Assembly: GCA_017979445.1 (NCBI GenBank)
Contig: CM030714.1
Span: 18,719,892-18,783,891, forward strand
From: Akebia trifoliata
Taxonomy: Eukaryota > Streptophyta > Magnoliopsida > Ranunculales > Lardizabalaceae
Reading direction: 5' to 3'
DNA length: 64,000 nt
A program made the translations under genes and the position numbers. Below, piece after piece: positions 1-12,800 of this stretch (its first letter is position 1; the number at the start of each line of letters is the position of its first letter). The notes below the pieces were generated by a model. The model had not been told where the DNA came from. It searched no databases and saw nothing but the letters and a program-made list of their open reading frames with translations.

Positions 1-1323
1 ATGCTTTGAATTTGTGGTGGATTTTTTGGATGTTTTTGGGAGGTTTTTGGGTGTTTTTTAGGCTAAAATAGGAGTAGGGGTGTTAGGGAAGGAGTTGGGG
101 CTTCAAAATTAGGGTTTTGGAGGGGTTGTGGAGGCTTCTTCACCTACTTTTTCTAGGGTTTTTTCTTTGATACGAAAATAGGGTGTGGAGGCTCCTATTT
201 ATAAAGTTTTTAGAAGCATTAGGGTTTGATTAGGGTTTCTTTTAGGGTTTCAATTAGGGTTTTGACTTAGTCTTTAGGGTTTTAGGGTTTTGACTTTAGT
301 CTTATGAGATTGACTTGATTAGTTTTAGATTAGGGTTTGGATTTAGGGTTTTGACCTTAGTCTTATGAGATTGACTTGATTAATTTAGATTAGGGTTTTG
401 ATTTAGGGTTTTGACCTTAGTCTTATGAGATTGACTCGATTAGTACCTTGACTTCAGTCTTGCTTGATTGACTTTAATTTTGACTTCAGTCTCACTTGAT
501 TGACTTTAATACCTTGACTTCAGTCTTGCTTGATTTACTTTTAATTTTTGGAGAACCCCCTTATATTATATCTTTAATTCTTTGGACCCCCAAATGGAGG
601 GGTCCTTAAAGAAATATCCCACGAACCCTCAACAATTTTGCCTGAGAGTCAATTAATCGATTTTTTTAGGTTCAACTTTTTAAATTAATTTCATTAATGT
701 TTCACTTTAATTATTTAATGTTTTATTTATTAATTTCAAATTTTTTAATTATGAAAATTGTGAAATTACCGTTTTGCCCTCGGAGAGGATTTTTTACGTT
801 TTAAGTCGTTTTTCAATGTTCCAGGATGTTTTGAAATCAGTTTTTCGTAAGGAATTCAATGGAAATGTTGGTTTTTGTCATTTATGAATTTTTTTGTATG
901 AAATGATCGTGAACTTTATGAGGGGTATTTTCGTAATTTTGTCAAATTTTGTGAAAATTGGCGAAGTGGTTTACTTGGTTTCGATTTGTTGTTTTATGTG
1001 TTTGAACGGATTTTCCTAAGCGTAATGTAGGCTCTAAGGTTGTTTTGAGGTTAGGGGTATTTTGGTAATTTAATCATTTTTAGTGATTTTTTTCGTGAAG
1101 CTTCTTTTTGGTTTGCAAGATGATGATTTCTATGTTTCTGGGGTCGTATTTTCCTAGCGTAGCGTGGTTTCTAAGTTTTGTCAGTTCGAGATACCTCATC
1201 CGGATTTCTGAAACATATCTGGTAACAAAATAAAGCATTGGAATAGACATCCATCATTGGGAACCTTTGCGATCGGGTTGACGACTTGATTAATCAGGCG
1301 GATGCAAAAATGAGGTGTCTACA
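1..1323 (-). mobile_element. Tat/Ogre-type LTR, cut by window start
   Basis: Read on the minus strand, this begins at 1323 with TGTAGACACCTCATTTTTGC and matches the LTRs at 26329-28020 and 47681-49386 along its length. The full LTR is about 1.7 kb, so roughly 370 bp lie before the window. At the TGTAGACACC end the neighbouring bases (1324 onward) are not the polypurine tract seen beside the two 3' LTRs. This is therefore a 5' LTR whose internal region lies left of the window, or a solo LTR. No genes are inside; the short open frames are chance. Confidence 0.85.
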
Positions 1324-1594
1324 GATATTAGTACATTTTAACCCCTAACCCATAGAATCGGTAACTTAAACAAAGAATTATATAGTAAGATCTACATGCT
1401 TTTAAATCGTTCATGTGAAGAAACAAAAAAAGTATGGTAATATTTGCTTTGATATAATATGTAAACTATTATTAACGAAATAACTAAGGGAATTCTTATG
1501 CATGAAGAAACAACAAAAATCAACAAAATATTATGCCAAAGGTACTATAAAGATTAAACAAATCAATAAGTTCAAAAGGACAACTTGTATAAAT

Positions 1595-3267
1595 TATTGA
1601 GCTACAATACTTACAATGCAGAGAAAAGAATTAGAAAATGAAACATTCTCACTACAAGGACTGCAAACATAACCATTTACCAGGAAAATCACACAAAATA
1701 ATAGGTTGGTTGAAGTTCTATTACATGGTTGGCATACTTTTACACGTGGACCATCAAGATAATGCATTGTTGAGATCATGACTAACTCCAAGCAAGCTTA
1801 TGCCATCAATGCAAATATATATATATATATACATATACAATATTGGTAGTGTGTCATGTGTGGGTCATCATAAAACAAAACTTTAAATAGTTTGAGGTAG
1901 ACACATTACTGAGATATGTGAACTGCTCAGCAATTGGTTTCTTCATCAAAACAAAGTTGGCGGGACTAAAGCTCAATGTGATCAAGTGGTAGCCAAACAG
2001 AAGATGAAAAATGATTGATTTATCAATCATCAATGAGAACTCCATTAAAGCTAAAGCCCCCCAGTTAGGTAGTAACTTTTGCATGCAAAAGGCAGTGCAC
2101 TGAAGTTCATTGTAAGCATAATTGAAAACTTCACGATTTCTCAAAATTTTGGTTGAAATATTTTAGCTTTGCCTGGAATTAACCCATTTTCTTTCACCAC
2201 TAATTTCAGTTGAAACTTTGATTCGCAATGCATCTCACTTGAAATTTACAGAACAGAAATATAATACTTGCATTACTTCGTCAAAATATGTTATGATCAA
2301 ATGAAAATTTTAAACAAAAGTTTACAGAGATATACCAAACCCACTTGTATAGAACCAAATTGATTTGACTTACACCTAAAATGATTCTCATTACCTAAAA
2401 TATACCATGAATACTTCTGAAAAATTTATAATATGTTCACATAAATTAAATTTTTTCCATACTGATCAAAATATTTCTTCCATTTCCATGTTGATTGTGA
2501 TACATCTTGAAATAAAAATTGTCACCCTTGGTTGTGACAAAATGAAAATCCAATAGAAGTGCCAAATGAATTACAAATCAATCATCAAAAAGTCTGAAAG
2601 TTGAACTGAGGCCTCCAACACAAGTACAAGTTTTCCATGTTGTGATCATCAATTACTACATATTTACAAATTTTGTTTGCCTGATAAAATTTTCCTTCGA
2701 ACTCATGAAAAGAAAAATCCATGATGGTAACCAACTAAATAAGGGCATCATTAGTTGCATCAACCATTTTACCAGGGAAGCTTAACTTTAATAAAATATT
2801 TTAAAAAACATAGTTTCCATACTGGAAAAGGTATATGATACAGTGAAAAGGTTCTGATATTCAGCAGAACATGAAATTTAAAATAAAATAAAAACAAAAA
2901 GTAATTAAAGGTTTCTCATTTCTTACCTTTGAGAGAAATCAAGTTTAGGGTTTCTTTGGAACAAGTTAGAGTTAAGAGTAAGGACGAAGCCATGACCTTC
3001 GTCTACACCGTTGCAGACAAAGAGGAAGAAAGAAGACAAAGTTGATTTCGTTTCCAGTAGATTGTCATCGTTAGTAGAGAGAAGCAAATGAGGAAGGAAG
3101 GGGAGCTGAAGTCGAATAACAGATAATGTTCGATTTGTGTTTGTTTTTGGGAGAAGAGAGTGAATCGAAGAGATGAGTTCATTTTCGATGGCAGATAGAA
3201 GAGGAAGAGTGAATCGAAGAGGAAGATAGTGAATTGAATAGAAGACAAATCGGGGAAGTAGTTGCAA
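1595..3267 (-). pseudogene. Possible decayed or non-coding spliced gene
   Basis: I do not recognise a product. On the minus strand a stop-free stretch (3267-2923) ends near 2930 at a good splice-donor consensus, AAG followed by GTAAGA. Further along, near 1675-1605, a TTTGCAG acceptor and a GTAAGT donor bracket about 46 bases. A short ATG-started frame, serine- and leucine-rich like an organelle-targeting leader, ends at the first donor. No second coding exon of convincing length is visible, and the frames at 1594-1791 and 1854-2144 match nothing I know. It could be a first exon plus UTR of a lost gene, a non-coding transcript, or chance. Splice motifs are seen; gene status is inference. Confidence 0.2.
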
Positions 3268-3889
3268 TTTTGGAATTCTCGTTTGTTTAAAAAGGTTTGT
3301 AAAGTGACAAACGATCTAGACTGTAGATCTCGTGTATATCCGATGGTTGAATTAGTTTGTAGAGATGTGAGTTGTTATGTTTGTCTTTCGAACCCCACCA
3401 ATATATAACTTAATGACATTAGTTTCACAACTAATGAAATGTACTCGAAACTTATATAATGTGTCATCCCAAACTCATGCTACAGTACTGGGTAAAGTGA
3501 AACGAAATTGATACAATGACAATAAGCAAGTAATTGAGTTGTCATCAAGTAAACAAATATAAAATCAAATGTAATATGTCATGTTGTTTTATGAAAGACG
3601 GAATGGTTCAAATACTTGTAGATTCAAACATTATGCAATATAACTAACGTCTTCTAATTATAACATTTTTGCCATATTGTGTATAAATTCAGATGCTTGA
3701 GATATAGATGATTGGTTGAGTTGTCACAAGAGACTAAGGTATTACTTGAATTGTACACTGCAAGTCTATTTTTTATAAAATCAATGTTAGAAGGATACTT
3801 CTAAAATTAAAAAATTTCATGAGAGATTACATATTTTCACAAACCTATCTATTCCAATTTTATAAAAAAAAATCACAACTTTTGGATGG

Positions 3890-5010
3890 TTGTTAGGATG
3901 GCTGTGAGTATGGCCTAGAGGATGGCAGTTACGATGCCTGATATGATGGCTAATAAGATGGCTTTGAGGATGACCAAGAGGATAGTTGTATGGATAGTGG
4001 CTAGGATGGCTATGTGGATAGTTGCTAGGATGACTTTCTAGGATGGCAGTGTGGACGGTAACTAGGATGATTTTCTAGGATGTCTGTGAGGATGGCTATG
4101 TGGATGGTATTTAGGATGGCTGTAAAGATGGTTTTCTAGATGATGGATGATAGGATGGCTTAAAGGATTCCTGTATGGATGGTTTTCTAGGATGGTCAAG
4201 GGTATGGCTGTGAGGATGGTTGATATGATGGCCTACATGATGGCTATATAGATGGTTGTAAGGATGTCCAGAGGATGATTATAAGGATGGTCGAAAAGAT
4301 GGCTAATAGGATGGCTGTGAAGATGGCCGAGAGTATGGTTGTGAGGATGACTGATAGGATGGCCTAGTGAATAGCTAATAGGATGGTGGCTAGAATGATT
4401 GTGAGAATGGCCCAGAGGATGGCTGATAGAATGGCCTACAAGATGGTTATGAAAATGACTGATAGGATGACTTACATGATGGCTGTAAGGATGCCCGAGA
4501 GTATGACTGTGAGGATGATTGATAGGATGACCTAGTGAATGGATGTGTGGATGGCTAATAGGATGACTAAGGATGGCTATGTAAATGGTGGCTAGGATGG
4601 CTTTCTAGATAATGGATGATAGGATGGCCTAGAGGATGCTTGTGTAGATGGTTGTGTGGATGGAGCTCTAGGATGGCTGTGAGGTTGGCCCAAAGGATGG
4701 TTGTGAGGATGGTTTTCTAGGATGACTATAAGGATGGCTAATAGGTTAGTTGTGAGGATGACTTTGTAGATGATAGATGATAAAATGGCCTAGAGGATGC
4801 TTGTGTGGATGACCAAAAGGATGGCTATGTGAATTATTGTGTGGATGGCTGTGAGGATGGATTTCTAGGATAACTGTAAGGATGACTAATAGGATAATTG
4901 TGAGGATGACTTTGTAAATAATAGATGATAGGATGGCCTAGAGGATGTTTGTGTGGATGGCCAAGAGGATGGCTATGTGGATGATTGTGTGGATGACTAA
5001 TAGAATAATT
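3890..5010. repeat. 12-bp minisatellite, GATGGCTGTGAG-like
   Basis: About 1.1 kb of degenerate tandem repeat with a 12-bp period, consensus near GATGGCTGTGAG, so roughly 90 units. Some units have lost or gained bases, and a longer higher-order block ending in GATGATGGATGATAGGATGG recurs near 4140, 4610, 4770 and 4920. The period is a multiple of three, but stop codons interrupt every frame, so it is not read as a protein repeat. Confidence 0.85.
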
Positions 5011-5014
5011 GTAC

Positions 5015-5340
5015 TAAAATACATTATGATATAATGTCAAAGAGTTCCTTCTGACATTGAATAAAATACATTCTGATCTAATGTCAGAAGGAGCCTTTTG
5101 ATATTGAATAAAATACTTTTGATCTAATGTCAAAAGGCTTCTTCTGACATTGAATAAAATACATTCTGATCTAATGTCAAAAAAAACCTTTTGATATTGA
5201 AAAAATAATTCTAATTTAATGTAAAAGGTTCCTTTGACATTGAACTAAGGACATTATGATCTAATGTCAGAAGGATTCTTTTGATATATTTTGAATTAAT
5301 GTTAGAAAGATCCTTTTAACATTGAATATTTTCATTGTAT
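5015..5340. repeat. 47-bp tandem repeat with a palindrome in each unit
   Basis: Six to seven units of 46-47 bp. Each unit has an imperfect palindrome, AATGTCAGAAGG followed by its inverse CCTTCTGACATT, and an AT-rich joint (TGAATAAAATACATTCTGAT). It adjoins the 12-bp minisatellite. The same palindrome core appears singly at about 3784 and 16999 and as an inverted pair at 17155-17235. Confidence 0.8.
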
Positions 5341-5427
5341 TCAAGTCTTTATAGGATCAAGTGCATATAGGAATCCTTTTGCTATAAGTAGTTTTTTTTA
5401 ATTTAACACTAATCTAAAGTCTATAAT

Positions 5428-7070
5428 TGTAATACCCTGAGTTTTTAACTCATATCTCGAGGGAACTTGATAATTAAATTATGGGAAATCCTAAAGGATG
5501 AACTTAGATTAAAATACTCGGATATTGTATGTTCATTTTTCAATGGAAATTGACTTCACCATTAGATTTAAAAAGGTCAAAATATATACTTCAGCCTATA
5601 AGCAAGTTCGAATTCGAATTCGGAGGAAGAAGTTATAAAATCCTTGAATTTCATGTTGAATGGGACCCAAATTAGTCAGATTTCGTTATAACAAGAATAA
5701 AAAAATTCAATCACACTGTGGGGTCTGCAACAAAAAAATATTCGAAATGAAATACTCATTTGTCATTTTTTGAGTCCGAATGGTCAAGTTACCATCGAAA
5801 ATAGAACAAGTAAAAAAATACCAAAATACCCTCCAACTCTTTATAAAGAATTAAACCCTTCTCTTATTTAAATTCCTTCTCTCTATCTCACAAAGATTCA
5901 GCTCTTTCTAACTCAAGAGTTTTGACTCATTCCCTCAAAGATTCGTTGAGAACGAGGTTGAGTTGAACCACGATGAAGAAGGCAAAGTTGTTGGCTACGA
6001 TCAGAGCTACAACCTCACTACCTTTGTTTGTCCATTATCGTTCATCTCCCCCATCTTCCATAAAAAACCAGAACCTCTACACATTCCATCCGAATGCTTT
6101 ATCGAGTAGGAGTTAAATCTACCCTTCATTGTAGAAGCGAATGAGAGCGCCGTCGTCGAATGCTTTGCAAACCCTTGCTCATTTTGCACCAAACTCAGTC
6201 CAATCTCGACTCTCGTGCTATTTAATTTTGATTCTCATGCTAGTTCATCACCTTTGACGTCTACGAACTTCGATAGGGGACTTTCGATTCTTATTAGTAA
6301 CCGTAGATTTTAAAATATGCATTTAAGAATGTTTATCGAATATATGTTGTGTTTATAAATCCTAGAAATACTTTATTTGATTTTAAATTCATGTTTAGAA
6401 TTATATATTTGATGTGTTTTATCATGTTTTAACATTAAATTTATGGGTAGGTCGAGGGATTCAAAGAACGGAAGAGAAAATCCAAAAAATGGATCAAAAA
6501 ATCGAAAGTTCATGCAACTTTCAGTACTGTCGGCAAGAGCTAGCGGTTCCATCGACACCTGTCGTAGGCTATTCTAACTGTTTCACTGCCAGAATTAGGG
6601 TTTGCTAACTTTCAGTACTGTCGACGGGAGCTGGAGGTTCCACCGATACCCATCGCCAAATTTTTTTTGATCAAAACTGATTTCTGATTTTTGGGTTGCT
6701 CTCCTTATGACTTATACATGTTTTCTCACCCTTCATTTTATTAAAAATATTTAAGTGACTTTCGACTTTTGGGTTGTTCTTCAAGTTTTTTAATGAAATT
6801 AAGGTTTTACCCCCCATTTTGAAATAATGGGAATGGTTTCGAGATCCAAATCTCAATGGATCAAAATTCGAATTTTGATTTCAAAAACAAAATGTAAATT
6901 TTGAGGTTTTTAGCAAAATTTCAAAAGTTAATATTTTTTGCGTTACTATGAATTAAGTTATAAAAATTATATGGTGTCGAATTTTGTGTTCAAAGCTTTC
7001 ATTTCCAAAAATCTATTTTTAATTTCAAGAACTTTGAAAAATCAAGTTTTTGACTTGTCTAAAGTTGGCC
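5428..7070 (+). mobile_element. Truncated long LTR, Del/Tekay-like family
   Basis: Starts TGTAATACCCTGAGTTTTTA and follows the minus-strand LTR B (9862-13332) through its 5' half: the conserved start, the ACTGTCGGC/ACCGACA-like segment near 6530-6650, and the ATGGTGTCGAATTT block near 6970. Similarity fades near 7070 and the LTR 3' end (GGCGCCACA) is missing. It is therefore a 3'-truncated LTR. No target duplication can be tested. Confidence 0.75.
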
Positions 7071-7136
7071 TATTCGTACGACCTTGGGTGACTGTTTCAA
7101 TATATAGTTTAACAAAGGTCTTGTGTAAATACAGAT

Positions 7137-7446
7137 TCCAATTTGCTTTACCTTTGTCATTTTGTGTTGCAACTTGTTTATCCTTGTTTATATTTGTTGT
7201 TTCAGAAGACATCTTAAAATGAAAACAAACAAATATGTGAAAAGAAAATTAAATAAATATTTAAAAAAAATTAATCATGTGTTAGAGAAAAATTAATTAC
7301 AACAAACTGATTCTAATAGGAATTAAAACCGATAGAAGAGACAAGATAATGTGTGTCAATGTAGGACTTGTATTACGTACTCTTAAGATTATTTACAATT
7401 AGGATTAGGCTTATATAAAATCCTAAATCTAACAAATAAAAATATA

Positions 7447-7499
<53 letters not shown>

Positions 7500-7995
7500 A
7501 TACCCTTAATGTTGATAATGCACCCAGAATGCACAAAAAATTATCAAAATACCTTAATAAATATATAAGTACACTAAATATATATATATAATAAATTTAT
7601 ATTAAAAAATATAAAAATAATTATTTTAAATTTAAATAAATTTATAAATTTTATAATTCTATCAAAATTTCAATAGTATCTCCTTTAAAAAATGGACATA
7701 TGAAATTTTCTTGATGGAAAAAATACCGGCATAATACATAATCTAACATCCACGCAACATCTCATACACATTAACATTTTAAAAAATACATAATATGTAC
7801 ATCAACATGTTTCAAACCATTAGAACTCAAAGATAATTATTCAAATTTCAACTTCTCTAACAAAGCAATTCTAACTAGTGAACTTCACTAAAAATTGCTT
7901 TACCCTTGTCATTTTGTGTGGGAACTTGTTTGTCATTATTCATATTTGTTGTTTTATAAGACATCTTGAAATGAAAACAAATAAATATGTGAAAA
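7137..7995. repeat. Direct repeat of about 105 bp, two copies
   Basis: Copies at about 7137-7245 and 7888-7995 share TTGCTTTACC, TTGTCATTTTGTGT, AACTTGTTT, CATATTTGTTGTTT and GACATCTTRAAATGAAAACAAA. A third partial piece (GACATCTTGTTCATATTTGTTG) lies near 8020. The copies are about 750 bp apart. Confidence 0.75.
7449..7495. repeat. (GA)n microsatellite
   Basis: About 19 uninterrupted AG units followed by a short imperfect tail. Confidence 0.97.
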
Positions 7996-8911
7996 AACAA
8001 AAAAAAACCTTGCAAGACATCTTGTTCATATTTGTTGTTAACTCTACATATCTGGGTGATCCGTAGTCAAATATAAATTATAATTGCAAGAAACAAAAAA
8101 GCCTTCAAGATTTTATAAATCACCCATAGATTTATAACAAACAAAGTAGATCTAAAACACCATATAATTCATATCTTCATGTTGTTAGAGTAAAGTCGAC
8201 ACTCATACCCCAAAGATTTCTATTGTAGTGTATATCTAGTGTATATACATCCCTTTATATTATTGTGGGTATAGCATGATAGTGAGTAGATATTGAACAT
8301 GAGGTGTTAGATGATTCATTTAAAGTTGGGTGTCTTTCTTTTAAAATGCTACCATTTAGTCATTCATTATAATTTCAAAAGAATATATAATAATTCCAAA
8401 TGAAAACTTTTAGAGTTTTATAATCATTCAAACACTAAACCTAAAAGTAATCATTCACTTTATACCAACTCTGATTCCAGCAACATGGATAATAAATATA
8501 TAAAAAAACTAAAATAAAAAATTCAACAATAAGTCACATGTTTCTTTCGATAAATTAATTAAATAATATATATAAGGTGTCAATCAAAAATGTAAATAAA
8601 CAAATTAAAGTACTTAATGATTTTCGCGCCATGGATAAGATTATGATCTATGATAAAGCAATCTTAATTAAGAAACTAAAAATATATAACATAATAAATA
8701 TTTTTCAAAGAAGCAATCGAGTACCTTTTCATATTAGTGAGAATATATATGTGTGTGTGTATGTTTCAAAAAATGATTGAAGCTTATACCTTTATGTTTG
8801 GAGAAAACATAAAAACTCATGATGCATATGGTTTATCCACTGAGATTATGATAGAGGTGAATGCATCCATTATAGGATCTCAAGTCACAGTTATGCACTT
8901 GAGATTATATA

Positions 8912-8916
8912 TTAAT
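8912..8916. other. Target site duplication of solo LTR A, left
   Basis: TTAAT, matched by TTAAT at 15419-15423. Confidence 0.8.
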
Positions 8917-9856
8917 TGTGGCACCCCGCCAAATACTAACACAAAACCCCATGTCAAAAACTCGGGGTACTAAGTGGCACCTCGAAATTTCGGCATGGTC
9001 TCCTCTGTTTATGTTAGCATTCCAAGGCATTAAACCTACACCTGATAAATGGCATACAATCCTGCATATATACATACAAAATATAATACTAGCAGAAGCC
9101 TATATACGTTTAATAACGTACGATAAATCAGAGTGCGAAAGAAGAAAATTTATATACAGGATTATACAGAGATTTCTCACTCTAACAAAAGTCCTAACGC
9201 TCAGAATAAAAATCTATATTACTCTTGGACGAATCGACACCACTAAGGGTAATAACCCCAATACTCACCAAGTGACGGATTCTGGCTGTCTATCTGACCC
9301 ACCAGATGATTCTCATTCGTTTTCTACACTTGTTTCGCCAAGCTTCGGATCTGAAACTAAAAAATGGAGAAGGAAAGGGTGAGTAATAATGGTTACCCAG
9401 TAGGGAATCAAACAATTTCTGCTAATAACCTCTCCTAACATGAACGAATAAACATACTGAATCATTTTAAAATATACAAAGATTTCCAGAAGAAACAACG
9501 ATTAACTTGTACATATAGCCAGGGATGAGCAACTAAACATTTTAAAACTCACATTACATCAATCAACAGTACTCACTATAACATTCTCTTTTTATACAAA
9601 TCTAATTAATCAAATGGAAACGTTAAACATGGATTTCATTTTATATATCAAAATAAGCAAGAGATACATAATACACAATGGTGGAGTATTGGAATTAGAG
9701 AGTTGGGATTCATGACTGGATCGCTCCCAATCGGGACATAATGTTATAATTCTTATCTGGTTTTTAGTTCCTGATTTTGTGGCTGATCGCTGTTTACCAC
9801 GCTTGGTTGACCACTTATCCGGCTCAGGCTGGCCGTTTGACGTGACCATAAGCAAT

Positions 9857-9861
9857 GGGTC
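9857..9861. other. Target site duplication of solo LTR B, left
   Basis: GGGTC, matched by GGGTC at 13333-13337. Confidence 0.92.
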
Positions 9862-12800
9862 TGTAGCGCCCTGCCAAACGCTAACACAAATCCCAATACT
9901 GCCTCGAGGCACTAGGTGGCGCCTCGAAATTTCGACATGGTCTCCTTTGTTTATGTTAGCATTTCACGGAACTCAAACCTGATAAACAATACCAAACAAT
10001 CCTGTATAAAGCAACGAATCCACAATGACTAATGAACGAAAGACAATAGATTTTATGAACAACAAAATAAGCAAGATCAGAGTTGCGCAAAAAGGTATAA
10101 AGTTATACAGGATTACAAAGTCTATCCTCTCTCTAACATAGACCTAGTACTCGGTCCCAAAATACTATGTACACTTCCTAGGATGGACAGACTCCTAGTA
10201 GAAGTAGTCGTGTTGCTCACCGGGCAACGGACTCTGGTCGTCGATCTGACCGACCAGGTGTTCCTCGGCTAATAGCTCAGCACCCGCTGCGCCAACTGAA
10301 GGCTCTGCAACTAAAAAAAAAAATGGAAGAAAAGGGTGAGTAACAATGGTTACCCAGTAGGTCCACAAACAATTCCTACTAATAACCCTTCCTAAGTATG
10401 ATCGAATAAAGTATACTGAACATTTTAATACATGCAAGATTTTACAAGATAAAATACGATCAACTGGTACATATAGCCAGGGATGAGCAACTAAACAGTT
10501 TTAAAAATTACACATAGCATCAATCATCCATACTCATCATACATTTTTCATTTTATGCAAATAAGATTGCCAACATTGAAATAATAGACATGCTTTTCAT
10601 TTATAATTCGAAATATAACAACAGATACATAATACAAATGGTGGAGTATTGGAATTAAAGAGTTGGGATTTACGACTGGATCGCTCCCAGTCAGGACATG
10701 ATATTACAACATAAATCTGGCTTTTAGTTCCTGATTTTGTGGCCGATCGCTGCACTTACCACACTGGTGACCATTTATCCGGCTCAGGCTGGCCGTTTGA
10801 CGTGACCGTAAGCAATGGGTCTCTTTTCGATGTGTCAGAACGTTCGACTACTACTAGATTGTTAGTGATCACTGACTAATCATCTTCGTCTATGCCTATC
10901 AGGCGTGCATGTGATTCCCAAAGGACACTCCACTCGTATACGACCACCTTTACAATACACGTTCACTGGTAAAGACAAGAAAGGAATGAACCCGGATTCC
11001 AGTTGTGACTCCACTCTCATACGCGTCCCATACCACGTATGAGTTTGGTGGTCCCTACCGTACATCCCAGGATAGTGCACCCCTCCGGATGATGTGACAC
11101 ACTATCCCTTCAGGCATTCACAAACCCTTTAACAGCTCACAAAATAGCTACGTACATATATGATTTTTCATTTAAAACAAAAGAGAAATTAACAGAACAG
11201 GGTTGAGAACGGATATCCAGTTCCTACCATGCAACTGTGGCCACCCGACCTAAAAATAAATAACAGTACTCAGCGCACGCGCTAACATAATCGGAAATAA
11301 ACATGCAACCCTTTCATTAATAACCTGGATATCCTTTCACCAACCTACACACAACATACAATGTAAAAGGCAGACATCACCCCTCGGGTGTGATTCTGAC
11401 AATTTACCGTTTCATCCCTTTCCCATTCTTTCAACATTCTCATTTTTCGTCTTTTCAAATCAACCATCCATTTCCAATCTTTCAAAGTCATTCTTTTGGT
11501 CTTTCCATTGAAAACCATCGAAGTTTATTCAAAAACAAGGTCCCGGCAATGCACGAGACCAAAGCTGTTAAAATGGTAAAAACTGGTGAAAATTTGGCTA
11601 AGTGTTGGAAACTCAATTTTTCAAAGTTCTCGAAATTAAAAACGGGTTTTTCGAAATGAGAGTCTCTATCATGAGATTCGACACCATATAGTTTTTGTAA
11701 TCTAATTTAAAGGAACGCGAAAGTTATTTCATTTTGAAAACTTGCCGAAAACGTCGAAAATTACGTTTTGTTCTTGAAACCAAAATTCGGATTTTGATCC
11801 TTTGAGATTTGGATCTTAAAACCATTCCCATTGTTCCGAAATGGGGGCTAAAACCTTAATTTCATTAAAGAACTTAATGTAAATGGAAAGTAAAAATTAA
11901 AGAGGACATTTACTAAAATGTTTTTAATGAAATAAAGGGTGGAAAATAGTGTATAAGGTGTGAGGAGGTCAAGCCAAGAGTCAGAACACTGTTCTGATCA
12001 AAACTGTGTCTGTCGGTGGCAGAACCAGGATTCTGTCGGTGGAACCGACATATTGGTCATCGGCAGATGTCGGTGGGACCGACGGTCCTGCCGACAGAAA
12101 AAAAATTTCGGGTGCTTCTTGATTTTGTCGGCGGCAGAAGCAACATTTTGTCGGTGGGACCGACAGAATGCCTTCGGTAGGTGCCGGTGGCACCGACCCT
12201 TCCCACCTACAGCCTGAACCTTACTCGAACCTTCGAGTTTTCGATCCATGTTTCGGATTCTTCTTCCATTCTTCGAATCATTCAACCCACCCACGATTTT
12301 GTTATCAAAATTCGATAAAACATAAACAAAACACCTACTTCTACCATGAATTTGAAATCAAACACCAATTTCTACGATTCAAAAGCAAACAATAAGTTTT
12401 GTTTCCAAAACCCTAAATGCACATTGAGAAATCTAAAGTTACCAATAGAAATTGAAAGTCCCCTACTTGTTTGTGGACGCCGAAAGCGATGAACTCGTAT
12501 AAGGATCAAAGTTGGTGGTGAAGGAGTTGGTGTTGAGTTGAGTTTGATGCAAAGTGAGCTAGGGTTTGCAATCCCCTTTGACGACGGCACTCCTTTGCTT
12601 CTACAATGAATGGGGGGCCTAACTCTTGCTCGATGGAACCCTCGATGAAGATGTGTTAGGATTCACTCGAACCACACGGCTGGGTTTTGATGGAGGATAG
12701 GGCAAACAAATGAGAATGGGTTAACAAGGAGGGTGAGGTTGTAGCTATTGTCGTAGCCGACAACTTTGTCTTCTTCGTCGAAGTTCAACGGTCATTCGTT

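Larger units (their letters stand above)
7071..8911. other. AT-rich spacer without a recognisable gene
   Basis: Contains a (GA)n microsatellite and a duplicated segment of about 105 bp (near 7137-7245 and 7888-7995), both listed separately. The short open frames here (for example 6938-7222 and 7878-8066) share that duplicated segment and resemble no known protein. I see nothing else that can be named. Confidence 0.6.

Noticed and set aside
8461..8488. String resembling an inverted copia-type PBS (ACCAACTCTGATTCCAGC)
   Set aside because: Similar to the inverse of TGGTATCAGAGC only in part; no LTR edge or copia coding sequence is nearby.
11960..12294. Overlapping frames on both strands, 70-98 codons
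   Set aside because: They are caused by the GC-rich palindromic boxes of LTR B; no protein resemblance.
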